Part shown: positions 1-7,186 of the stretch, in pieces | How the letters are laid out: the number at the start of each line of letters is the position of its first letter | Position numbering within the stretch: position 1 is the first letter of the stretch | Virus record (IMG/VR): IMGVR_UViG_3300042445_001959 | Location: 1-23,110 of that record | Strand: one strand, 5' to 3' | Length of the DNA stretch: 23,110 bases | From: a virus | Program-made: the position numbers and the translations under genes | Notes under the pieces: generated by a model | What the model was told of the DNA's origin: nothing | The model's input: only the letters and a program-made list of their open reading frames with translations | Database searches by the model: none

Positions 1-1129
1 GACCTGCGTCGAATGCAGAAGATCCTTTGTAGCCAACTACTAGGTAGTTTGCGCCAGCATATGGATCGATGTACACTCTGTAGCGACCGTTTAGAACACC
101 AGCAAATGTATTGCCTGTGTCATCAACAGCTAGTGCGTTGCCGTTTAGAGCTGGAGTGTAGTCAAGGATACCGGCCATTTGTAGAGCAGATGCAACATCT
201 GAAGAACAAATAACGATATTGCCTTTACCACGACGAGTAGCTTTAGCGATTGCGTTGGCTTCTTGTTCGATTTGGAACATTAGACCCTTGAATTTCTCAA
301 CTGACCAACGACCGTTAGCGTCAACGTCAAGATCGAAAGTACCTGCAACTGCAGTACCTGCTGCGCCTGCTACGGCTGTAGAATAAACTGTACGAACTAA
401 TTCACGGTTGATTTCAACTAAGATTTCAGACTGTAGAATGTTCGCTAGTTCTGTTTCAGCATCTAGACCGTGAACGGCTTTAAGATCCTGTGCAAGCTCA
501 GTAGTGTACTCAGCTTTTAGAGCTCTTGACTTAGCAGCAACAGTTACTTTCTCGATAGAGAAAGCCATTTCTGCAAAGTTAGTGCCGTTACCGTCGCCTA
601 GGGCTTCAGCAGCTGCAGTAGCCATACCAGTACCAGTTGAGAACAACGATGTGTTAGCAACAGTACCTGGAATAGTACCAGTGTGTGTACCTGCACCAGA
701 GAAACCGGTATTAGTTTCATTGAAGAAAGCTTCTGTACCGTTTGTTGCGTTTGTATACTTAGAACGCATTGCAAAGATCAAGCCTGTTGGGCCTGTCATT
801 GGTTGAACGCCAGCAATATCATATGCCATTAGGTTAGGCATTGCACGACGTACTAGGGAAATAAGTACTGGATCGTAACCGGCTACTGGACCAGTAGCTG
901 TAGAACCAGAACTATAACCGCCTGTACCGACAGCGTTAGTTGGAGTTTCAGAAAGCAAACCTGTCATGGAAGCAGAAATATCGCCTGATTCCATTAGAGC
1001 GCGCTCTGTGTTCTCTAGAATAGTAGCAGTTACGCTACGCTTGTGTTGATCAGCGATTGGTGCGAAAGAAGAGTGCTCAAGAATTGGGCCCCATTTTTCG
1101 ACAAGTGCTTGATAGTTTGACTGTGCCAT
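1..1129 (-). CDS. 23: Major capsid protein gp23 (3' end outside window)
   Basis: This is the T4-type major capsid protein, the HK97-fold subunit that forms the hexamers of the head. The reading frame is open from the ATG at 1129 to the window edge, giving 376 codons of a protein that is 521 residues in T4, so the C-terminal part is missing. The start MAQSNYQALVEKWGP and the following ILEHSSFAPI are typical of gp23 of marine T4-like phages, as is the segment RELVRTVYSTA further in. A probable prohead-protease site, LSE-T, ends at Glu61, close to the T4 cleavage position at residue 65; cleavage would remove the N-terminal propeptide. The gene has a strong AAGGAGAT ribosome-binding site and its own consensus late promoter at 1166-1173, as expected for the most abundant virion protein. 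It follows scaffold gp22 directly. Confidence 0.96.
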   Translation of the reverse strand, partial: MAQSNYQALVEKWGPILEHSSFAPIADQHKRSVTATILENTERALMESGDISASMTGLLSETPTNAVGTGGYSSGSTATGPVAGYDPVLISLVRRAMPNLMAYDIAGVQPMTGPTGLIFAMRSKYTNATNGTEAFFNETNTGFSGAGTHTGTIPGTVANTSLFSTGTGMATAAAEALGDGNGTNFAEMAFSIEKVTVAAKSRALKAEYTTELAQDLKAVHGLDAETELANILQSEILVEINRELVRTVYSTAVAGAAGTAVAGTFDLDVDANGRWSVEKFKGLMFQIEQEANAIAKATRRGKGNIVICSSDVASALQMAGILDYTPALNGNALAVDDTGNTFAGVLNGRYRVYIDPYAGANYLVVGYKGSSAFDAG

Positions 1130-1165
1130 ATTGTCTATCTCCTTAATTAAAGTTCTATCTGAATC

Positions 1166-1173
1166 TATTTATA
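1166..1173 (-). promoter_or_regulatory. T4-type late promoter of gene 23
   Basis: The minus strand reads TATAAATA, the exact T4 late-promoter -10 box recognised by the phage sigma factor gp55. It lies 37 bp upstream of the gp23 start, in the gap after gp22, and is followed by an AAGGAGAT ribosome-binding site. Promoter activity is inferred from the consensus and position. Confidence 0.82.
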
Positions 1174-1177
1174 AAAA

Positions 1178-2146
1178 TTACTGTTTTGCTGACTGTTGTC
1201 TTGAGTTCAACGACGCAACAAGAGCGTTAATTGAAGAATAGTCAGAGACTGGTTTCTTAATTGCTGCTTCTTCTGTAATGATTTCTTGCTCAACATCGGA
1301 AACATCTTCTGCAATAACTTTCTTTGGTGTATTAAAGAAAGATTCTTTTAGAGTAGTAAGATCCGATTTGTATTCTTCGATATCATTAGTACCAAGCTTT
1401 TCAGAAAGTACTTTCAATCTTTCACGTTGAGTGATAGTAAGATCTTCAGTCATTTCGTCAAAAACTTTTCCGGCTTTGAGCGATGCTACTTGCTTTTGTA
1501 GTTCAACGTTTTCGTTGATTGCTTCATTAGCAGTAGTTTTAAGTTGCTCAACTTCTTCTTCAAGACCAGCAACTACGTCAACTGTTTCATCAGTAACGTC
1601 GATGTTGTGCTCTTCAAAGAGAGTCTTAAGACCCGTCATTAATGACTCAGCCATTTCAACCTTAATTCCGGCTTCGATAGCAAGTTCATTTTCTTTCATC
1701 CACTCTTCTACTACGTAGTCGAGATATGAGTCAAGATTTTCTACAATTTTTTCTACTGCTGAATCAACAGATTCTTTCATTTCTTTTTCAAGAATTTCTG
1801 TTTGTTCTGCAATAATTTCGTTAGCTTTTGCTGTAGCTGCTTCATTAACAGCTGCTTCAAATACTAATTTTACTTTAGATGTGAATTCTTCTGAAAGATC
1901 CATACCTTCGAAGATTGCTGCGATTGATTCCTCAATCTCAATTTCTTCGATAACTACTTCAGAGTCAGCGTCCGCTTCTTCTTTAACAGCCCCTGGTGCG
2001 CCAGGAACTTTGCCAGGTGTTGGATCAACAGACTTTTTAACATCCGCTTTTTTCTTAGCAATTGCTCCGCCTGCACCGGTTACAGGGTCTGCAATCGTTG
2101 AGACTCCGTTATCAGACGCAAGTTTTTCAACTAGTTCTTTTGTCAT
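1178..2146 (-). CDS. 22: Prohead core scaffolding protein gp22
   Basis: This is the T4 gp22-type main scaffold protein. It forms the internal core around which gp23 assembles and is normally degraded by the gp21 protease before DNA packaging. It has 322 residues, against 269 in T4. The diagnostic block SYLDYVVEEWMKENELAIE (about residues 139-157), followed by GLKTLFEEHNIDV, matches the conserved centre of gp22. The protein is very acidic and mostly helical or coiled-coil, with a long Glu/Lys-rich stretch around residues 90-135 and a coil around 190-225. The N-terminal 60 residues are rich in Pro, Gly, Ala and Lys. Several [IL]-x-E sites are present, as expected of a protease substrate. The start at 2146 has an AAGGAG ribosome-binding site, and a late promoter lies at 2186-2193. 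The neighbours are gp21 upstream and gp23 downstream, the T4 order. Confidence 0.95.
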   Translation of the reverse strand: MTKELVEKLASDNGVSTIADPVTGAGGAIAKKKADVKKSVDPTPGKVPGAPGAVKEEADADSEVVIEEIEIEESIAAIFEGMDLSEEFTSKVKLVFEAAVNEAATAKANEIIAEQTEILEKEMKESVDSAVEKIVENLDSYLDYVVEEWMKENELAIEAGIKVEMAESLMTGLKTLFEEHNIDVTDETVDVVAGLEEEVEQLKTTANEAINENVELQKQVASLKAGKVFDEMTEDLTITQRERLKVLSEKLGTNDIEEYKSDLTTLKESFFNTPKKVIAEDVSDVEQEIITEEAAIKKPVSDYSSINALVASLNSRQQSAKQ

Positions 2147-2185
2147 AAGTTTTACTCCTTTTAGGTTATATTCTATATGCTTAAC

Positions 2186-2193
2186 TATTTATA
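2186..2193 (-). promoter_or_regulatory. T4-type late promoter of gene 22
   Basis: Exact TATAAATA on the minus strand in the 52-bp gap between the gp21 stop and the gp22 start, 40 bp upstream of the gp22 ATG. Assigned from the T4 late consensus and its position. Confidence 0.8.
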
Positions 2194-2198
2194 ATAAA

Positions 2199-2891
2199 TT
2201 AATTTTTAAGCGATTTCACAAAGCGCTCGAACAAACGAGCCGCTGTGCTTTCGTCTACTCGACGAACTACTCTTTTAACTTCTTTTTCAATTTCTTCTTG
2301 AATTTCTTCAATTGCTTGTTCAACTGATACGTTTGTAGGTAACCAGTTTCCACGAGCAATATCGTAAAAATACTCGGTGTTTTCCATAATGCCATTTACG
2401 AAGCAATTTGGACCTGAAGGATCTGTTACAATATCAACTGTAGCTAAATGGAAATCTTTTTGGACTTCCATAATACCTTCTGCTGTCTGTTTTACAGAGC
2501 CTAGGCCTCGAGTTGATACACCAAACATAACACCTTCGTCCATTAATGTCTTAACGATATTACCCATTGGAGTGCCGAGAATTTTTGCTTTGCCAACAAA
2601 GTTAGATCCATCTCTCTTCATTTCTGTAATAAGATGAGATACTCTGTCGCCATTAATGGCTGGACCGTCAGGATGACCTAGTTCACCAAGAGCTCTCTTA
2701 GTGCTAATAAAGTCTTTCTGATATCTTTTCATTTCTTTTTCAAGAATTTCAGATGAATACATTCTACCATTACGGTTTTTGATATCACCTTGCATGAAGA
2801 TGCCTTCAATGAAGTGAGACTTTTCGCCTGTTGCTTCATTTAGCTCTGTTTTAAAGCTGCATTCTTCTACAACTTCGGTTATTAGTTTCAT
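2199..2891 (-). CDS. 21: Prohead core protease gp21
   Basis: This is the T4 gp21-type serine protease, related in fold to herpesvirus assemblins. It cuts scaffold, core and capsid propeptides after assembly of the prohead. It has 230 residues, against 212 in T4. The hallmark motifs are present: NRNGRMY at 39-45, GELGHP at 69-74 with the catalytic His73, and GVSTRGLGS at 124-132 with the nucleophile Ser126. VDIVTDPS follows at 152-159. The C-terminal tail is a charged helix that contains RRVDESTAA, where VDE-S (residues 212-215) looks like a self-cleavage site. The start at 2891 has an AAGGTG ribosome-binding site. A consensus late promoter lies at 2919-2926, so the gene can be expressed independently of the core-protein genes upstream. 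Confidence 0.96.
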   Translation of the reverse strand: MKLITEVVEECSFKTELNEATGEKSHFIEGIFMQGDIKNRNGRMYSSEILEKEMKRYQKDFISTKRALGELGHPDGPAINGDRVSHLITEMKRDGSNFVGKAKILGTPMGNIVKTLMDEGVMFGVSTRGLGSVKQTAEGIMEVQKDFHLATVDIVTDPSGPNCFVNGIMENTEYFYDIARGNWLPTNVSVEQAIEEIQEEIEKEVKRVVRRVDESTAARLFERFVKSLKN

Positions 2892-2918
2892 TTAAGCACC
2901 TTTTGTTATTCTAATTTG

Positions 2919-2926
2919 TATTTATA
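2919..2926 (-). promoter_or_regulatory. T4-type late promoter of gene 21
   Basis: Exact TATAAATA on the minus strand, 28 bp upstream of the gp21 ATG, in the 45-bp gap after the 74-residue small gene. Assigned from consensus and position. Confidence 0.78.
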
Positions 2927-2936
2927 ATTACGTTTA

Positions 2937-3161
2937 TTAGACTCTAGCGTCATAATAATTCTTGGATATTTCACCACGAACATATGTTTCGCCAGCTTTT
3001 CTGCATTTAACATACGTATATTGTGGGTTACCACCAGGTGGTGTAAACGTTCTAATTCCAGCTGCAGTAGTTCCATTAGCATCTACATATGTGTCAGCTG
3101 CAGTTGCAGCATCATCAAATTCCCATATGCCGTTAGATCCTGGAACTACTACCCAAGCCAT
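2937..3161 (-). CDS. Small conserved phage protein of unknown function (between core protein and gp21)
   Basis: A 74-residue protein beginning MAWVVVPGSNGIWEF, with a run of Thr/Ala/Gly-rich sequence, a PPGGNPQYTYVKCR segment and the end RGEISKNYYDARV. It has no signal peptide or membrane segment and looks like a small beta-rich structural protein. The function is not recognised. The position between gp20 and gp21 corresponds to the T4 slot for the small core proteins gp67/gp68, but the sequence does not obviously resemble them. An upstream in-frame ATG at 3182 would add seven residues, but the start at 3161 is preferred: GAGG sits 9 nt ahead, and the stop of the upstream gene is separated from this ATG by one base, an arrangement typical of translational coupling. 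It is probably cotranscribed with the 590-residue gene. Confidence 0.75.
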   Translation of the reverse strand: MAWVVVPGSNGIWEFDDAATAADTYVDANGTTAAGIRTFTPPGGNPQYTYVKCRKAGETYVRGEISKNYYDARV

Positions 3162-3162
3162 A

Positions 3163-4935
3163 TTACATTGCCTCTTTAGCAAATGCTAAAATTTCTGCAA
3201 ATCCTGTTTTATCTTTCATTGCAGTTTCAGTCATTTTCTTTACGCTACCAGAAGACATACCGCCCATAAGTTTATTAAGAATGTCGGCATCTTCTTTTTT
3301 AAGAACCGATGATGAACCATCTTTAAACTTAACAATACCTTGTTGGAATGCTTCGTCTAACTCAACTTCTTCATGCATTACGTGTTGAACTTCGTAATCA
3401 CCAGCCGCGTCAGAATCAGACCACTTATCGTAAGCAGCCATATTTCTAAATGTCTTAGTGAACGGTGTTGACTTCATACCCTTAACACCTTTAACAACAA
3501 CCTTTTTCTTGTCATCCATGTCTTTTTCGTAAGCAGCTTCTTTTACCGGCTTTCTAGAATAGACAGTACCCGTAGAAACTTTCTTAGAATCAAAACCAGC
3601 CTTTTCACCAGCCTTTGTTGGGATCTGGCTCTTATAATTCTTTAAATCAAAAGGGCTTACTGGTTTTTCTGCTGCTTCTTTCTTTAAAGCGCCTCGTGCT
3701 TGAGCTGATGCTAACATAGCAATACGATCAGCAACACCTGCTATACCAGGTTTAATATCTTTTGCTGCTTTCTTTTCACCGGCAGTTGGATTGTTAATGT
3801 GCTTCATTGTAGTTTTAGCCTGATGACTTTGAGCTTCATCTACTTGTTCTACTTCTTCTTTTAAGCTACCAGCTAAAAGCTTTTTAGCCTTTTCATGATC
3901 TCTTTGACCAACAATAATATGATGTCCAGCGCCTGCACCTTGTTGTGCAAAAATACCAGCTTTTTTCAATTTACTGATATGCTTATCGTTATCGTCCATG
4001 TTATTAGCTGTTGTTTTAATAACAGCATCGCCACGGCCTTCATCTACTTGCTCAGCAGCTTCTTTGTTTAATAACTTAAAATCGTGCTTATCGATTTTAC
4101 CGTTCTTATTTTTATCAATCTTGTGCTGATCGCCTTTAAGTTCTTCTTTAACACCTTTTTCATTTTTAGATGCCCAGATTGCTTTGCGTTGTGCATCAGA
4201 AGCAAAACCTTCATTCTTCTTAGCTCTAATCATAGCCAAGTCTTCACCATCAATCTTATTATTCTTATTATGGTCTATTTTCTTTTGCTTAGGAGAAAGT
4301 GCTTCATCCATATCATCAGCGTAACCCATGTTCATGTAGTCCATCTGATTTTGTCCTTGCATATACGAATACAAGGTTTTCATTTCTGAATGTGTAGCAG
4401 CTAATTTATTTTGGAACCACTCTTCTGGGTCGCTATTAAGCTTTAGCATACCAGAAATTTCTTCAGCAGCATAGCAAATAAATGCTAGTTGATTCATCAT
4501 CATTGGAATTTCTTCTTGAGGCTGTTCTGTTAGATCTGTAGATTCTCTCATTAATGCACTATGCGCATCTTGCTTTTGCTTTAAAGATTTTTTAGCCATA
4601 GCTAATTTCATATTAGCTTCGTCATCTTTTGGTGCTAAAGGTTTTAATTTTTCGATTCGTTTTTCTAAATTTGAAATTTCTGTTTCAAGTTTAAAAGCAG
4701 CATCAGAGTTTTTAACCTTCATCTCTTCAAGATCAACAGATTCATATGCAAGATCGTAATTAGCATCGCCTTCTTGGTCTGCTTTATTCTTTGCTTTTGG
4801 CTTAGTGCCTTTAAACTGTGTCTCAGGAGCAACTGGGTGATTCTTCACCTCAACCTTGTGCTGAGCTTTAAAAGCTTTTTCTTCTGCTGGTTCTGGTTGC
4901 GCAACTTCTGCCATCATTGCTTTAAAGGACTTCAT
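3163..4935 (-). CDS. Putative prohead core/internal protein with EF-hand loops and repeated protease-like sites
   Basis: A 590-residue, very charged, Lys/Glu/Ala-rich protein in the position of the T4 core proteins gp67/gp68, between portal gp20 and protease gp21. It reads as beads on a string. A disordered N-terminus runs to about residue 65, with a coiled coil at about 76-128. Two canonical EF-hand-type loops follow: DHNKNNKIDGED at 221-232 and DKNKNGKIDKHD at 274-285, both with Asp/Asn at ligand positions 1, 3, 5, 9 and 12. A small alpha/beta-like segment lies at 303-355 (KLKKAGIFAQQG), another at about 478-520 (KWSDSDAAGDYEV), and a final domain at 529-590. The segments are separated by [MVL]-D-E-[AG] sites after residues 211, 299, 367 and 528, similar to gp21 cleavage sites. 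AGGAGAT precedes the ATG. A role as a cleaved internal core protein is inferred from position and composition; a direct homology call is not certain. Confidence 0.8.
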   Translation of the reverse strand: MKSFKAMMAEVAQPEPAEEKAFKAQHKVEVKNHPVAPETQFKGTKPKAKNKADQEGDANYDLAYESVDLEEMKVKNSDAAFKLETEISNLEKRIEKLKPLAPKDDEANMKLAMAKKSLKQKQDAHSALMRESTDLTEQPQEEIPMMMNQLAFICYAAEEISGMLKLNSDPEEWFQNKLAATHSEMKTLYSYMQGQNQMDYMNMGYADDMDEALSPKQKKIDHNKNNKIDGEDLAMIRAKKNEGFASDAQRKAIWASKNEKGVKEELKGDQHKIDKNKNGKIDKHDFKLLNKEAAEQVDEGRGDAVIKTTANNMDDNDKHISKLKKAGIFAQQGAGAGHHIIVGQRDHEKAKKLLAGSLKEEVEQVDEAQSHQAKTTMKHINNPTAGEKKAAKDIKPGIAGVADRIAMLASAQARGALKKEAAEKPVSPFDLKNYKSQIPTKAGEKAGFDSKKVSTGTVYSRKPVKEAAYEKDMDDKKKVVVKGVKGMKSTPFTKTFRNMAAYDKWSDSDAAGDYEVQHVMHEEVELDEAFQQGIVKFKDGSSSVLKKEDADILNKLMGGMSSGSVKKMTETAMKDKTGFAEILAFAKEAM

Positions 4936-4968
4936 CGGGAATCTCCTGGGTTTAATTTGATTTGATTA

Positions 4969-4976
4969 TATTTATC
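4969..4976 (-). promoter_or_regulatory. Late promoter (GATAAATA) of the core-protein gene, overlapping the gp20 stop
   Basis: The minus strand reads GATAAATA, one mismatch from the T4 late consensus, 33 bp upstream of the 590-residue gene. The TAA stop of gp20 (4974-4972) is embedded in the box. Assigned by similarity and position. Confidence 0.6.
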
Positions 4977-6600
4977 CATTTATAATCTTTGTATTTTTTC
5001 GGGTAGTACTACTTTGTAATTGCGCTGGCGGAATTGCTGATGGTGCAGCAACTGGGGCTGATGCTTGTGGTGGAGCAGCATCAGCTTCTTCTTCGTCAGG
5101 ATCTTCTATTGGGCCTTCTTTGGCCATCTCTTTATCCATATCTTTTACTTCTTCATCTGACATGCGAAGAACATTTTTACGAATCCATGCTTTAGAATAA
5201 TATGTGCCAATATGATCTTGAACTTGCTGAAGAGTAGAAAGTCTCTCTCGCATAATTTCTGCTTCTTTTAATTCTTCAAAATAGTTATCTTTAATGAAGT
5301 CAAAGCGTAAATCATTTTTAATCTCAGCAAATTCTTCAGGTGTCATTATACCTTTAAGAATAACTTGCTTTTCTAATAGTTGGTTAAAAATAGATGCAAA
5401 TCGTGTTCTTAAACGCTTAATAAACTTACCGAATTTTAATTCGTCTCGAGTGATTTCTGAAACACGACCAAACGAATACATTGTTTCTGGTTCTAAACGA
5501 GATAAAGGAACTTTAAGTGATTTGTAAAGTTTTCGTTGGAAGTATTGCATGTTACTGTCATCAGTTAAACCTGCTGCACTACCACCTGCTAGAGTATCAA
5601 CTTCTGTAGTTCTTTCCCCGCCTCTACGTGGGAACCAAAAGTCTTCTGTCATTGTCATCATTTTACGAGCATCAGATATTTCGCCAGTTGCAGAATTATA
5701 TTGCAACTTATTCTTGTGGCGAGTCATCATGTCTCTTAGATACTGCTCAGCTTTCGACTTAGGAAGATTACCAACGTCAATATAGAAAATTCTTCTTTCA
5801 GGAGCTCGTGTAAGAGTATAAATGATTGTAGCATCTTCAAGCATCCTTAACTGGTTGATTGGCTTAATAGCTGGATGCAAATGAGAAAGAACAAGTGAGT
5901 TGTTTTCGCTCATAATACCTGATGTTACACGAGCAATAGAGTCTTTTGCAATCCTATATCCTTGAACACCTTGCGATACGCTAGTTGAATTATCTGTGCC
6001 AAAACCGTTTTCTGAATACATGTAGTATTCGTTTTTGATTTTTTTAATTGGCATGCCAGAATGTGGATCTTTTTCTCTCTTATCCATTTCACGAATAAGT
6101 TTGATTTTACGAGGATCTACATATCTTAGTTCTTGAATACCATCTTTGATATTGTCATTATCAATAATAACATGATAGTTTAATCTACCATCAACATAAA
6201 ATTTACTAAAAATATCGTAAGCTGCATTAGAAAAATCCATTAAAGAAAGTACTTCTTGAAATTCTTCGGTAAGCTTATCTTTAACTTTGTCTGGTAAATC
6301 TACATCATCTAAAACCAATTCAACAACGTCTTCATCTAAGTCTACGCTAATTGCTTCGTTTACAATTTCGTCTACAGCTTGGTTAATTTCAGGCTGCATC
6401 GCTAAACCGCGATATTTGGTTACTAATTCAGATTCTGTTTTAGCAGTACCTTCCATATCAAGAATGGTACTATAAAACCCGCCCATAGCAGTGCCAACGG
6501 TAATAGCACCGTCGTCATTTTGGGGCTCGGCAAAAGAAACCGGCGCTGTGCCGGTGTCTTCGTCGTCTTCTCTTTTTATTTCAAAGCCAAATATCTTCAC
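4972..6600 (-). CDS. 20: Portal vertex protein gp20
   Basis: This is the T4-type portal protein, the dodecameric ring at the unique head vertex that starts head assembly, carries the DNA channel and docks the terminase. It has 542 residues, against 524 in T4. Characteristic segments include DMEGTAKTESELVTKYRGLA (about 49-68), PEINQAVDEIVNEAI, IFSKFYVDGRLNYHVII, ELRYVDPRKIKLIRE, RAPERRIFYIDVGNLP and FWFPRRGGERTTEVDTL. These are the conserved portal blocks used as gp20 markers in marine phages. The last 50 residues form an acidic then Ala/Pro-rich tail, probably disordered. The start is a GTG at 6600 with GAGG seven bases upstream; no better ATG is available. Only 22 bp separate it from gp19 and no late promoter is seen there, so it is likely cotranscribed with gp19. 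Confidence 0.97.
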   Translation of the reverse strand: MKIFGFEIKREDDEDTGTAPVSFAEPQNDDGAITVGTAMGGFYSTILDMEGTAKTESELVTKYRGLAMQPEINQAVDEIVNEAISVDLDEDVVELVLDDVDLPDKVKDKLTEEFQEVLSLMDFSNAAYDIFSKFYVDGRLNYHVIIDNDNIKDGIQELRYVDPRKIKLIREMDKREKDPHSGMPIKKIKNEYYMYSENGFGTDNSTSVSQGVQGYRIAKDSIARVTSGIMSENNSLVLSHLHPAIKPINQLRMLEDATIIYTLTRAPERRIFYIDVGNLPKSKAEQYLRDMMTRHKNKLQYNSATGEISDARKMMTMTEDFWFPRRGGERTTEVDTLAGGSAAGLTDDSNMQYFQRKLYKSLKVPLSRLEPETMYSFGRVSEITRDELKFGKFIKRLRTRFASIFNQLLEKQVILKGIMTPEEFAEIKNDLRFDFIKDNYFEELKEAEIMRERLSTLQQVQDHIGTYYSKAWIRKNVLRMSDEEVKDMDKEMAKEGPIEDPDEEEADAAPPQASAPVAAPSAIPPAQLQSSTTRKNTKIING

Positions 6601-6622
6601 TTTATTTCCTCATATTATATAA

Positions 6623-7156
6623 TTACGTAGTTGGAATGCCGGTAGCGCCTTCAACTTTCCATAAATCGTACTGGAATGTAATATTAAATTCTTCAATTGC
6701 GTCTGTTTGAGACCAATCCAATTGAATACCATCAACAGAAATTGGGAACATACCTTCGAAAACGTATGTACGCAGTGGTGAACCATCTTTACTATATTGA
6801 GTAACTTGTCCGGTAGACTTGTACTGTTGAGGTAAACCTCTTGAGTTAGAGTCATGTGAGTTGATGAAGTTCATCCACTCTTCCATAGAGTTGCGAATAG
6901 CAAAATCTTCGTCGTTGATAACGGTTACTGTCCAATCTGCAAATGTTCTATCACCAGCATACTTGACCTGGCGCCCAAAATAAGGCACCACGTATTGACC
7001 AAGTGTTGACTCTGGAATGCCAGCTGCTCTAATCATAAATGGAATTTTGATATCAGCAGCTGGATTAACAGGGTTAGTGATTTGACATTGGAAGAGTGTA
7101 GGACGTGCACCGCCACCTACAAGTTCTGACTTGAACTGGTTGATGTTAAATGCCAT
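6623..7156 (-). CDS. 19: Tail tube protein gp19
   Basis: This is the T4-type tail tube subunit, whose stacked hexamers form the inner tube through which DNA passes. It has 177 residues, against 163 in T4. The start MAFNINQFKSELVGGGARPTL, then FQCQITNP, IPFMIRAAGIPESTLG, YFGRQVKYAGDRTFADWTVTVINDEDF and a C-terminal FNITFQYDLW are all features of the gp19 family. The ATG at 7156 has an AGGAGAT ribosome-binding site. An AATAAATA late-promoter-like box lies 23 bp upstream, overlapping the gp18 stop. The order sheath-tube-portal is as in T4. A minus-strand open frame at 6610-6855 inside this gene is an out-of-frame shadow. Confidence 0.96.
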   Translation of the reverse strand: MAFNINQFKSELVGGGARPTLFQCQITNPVNPAADIKIPFMIRAAGIPESTLGQYVVPYFGRQVKYAGDRTFADWTVTVINDEDFAIRNSMEEWMNFINSHDSNSRGLPQQYKSTGQVTQYSKDGSPLRTYVFEGMFPISVDGIQLDWSQTDAIEEFNITFQYDLWKVEGATGIPTT

Positions 7157-7178
7157 ATGTCTATCTCCTATTTAAATC

Positions 7179-7186
7179 TATTTATT
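7179..7186 (-). promoter_or_regulatory. Late promoter (AATAAATA) of gp19-gp20, overlapping the gp18 stop
   Basis: The minus strand reads AATAAATA, one mismatch from the T4 late consensus, 23 bp upstream of the gp19 start. It overlaps the gp18 TAA stop (7187-7185). Assigned by similarity and position. Confidence 0.6.

Noticed and set aside
504-806. Plus-strand open frame of 100 codons inside gp23
   Set aside because: It is the reverse complement of well-conserved capsid sequence; the Val/Pro/Ala composition is typical of an antisense shadow.
1881-2327. Plus-strand open frame of 148 codons spanning gp22 and gp21
   Set aside because: Ser/Ile/Phe-rich shadow of acidic coding sequence, crossing two convincing genes and a late promoter.
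4084-4389. Plus-strand open frame rich in Leu, Ile, Phe and His that looks membrane-like
   Set aside because: Shadow of the Lys/Glu/Asp-rich core-protein gene; such complements read as hydrophobic residues. No start signals are present.
6610-6855. Second minus-strand frame of 81 codons overlapping gp19
   Set aside because: It lies in another frame of the conserved tube gene and its protein has no recognisable features; no frameshift is needed because gp19 is intact.
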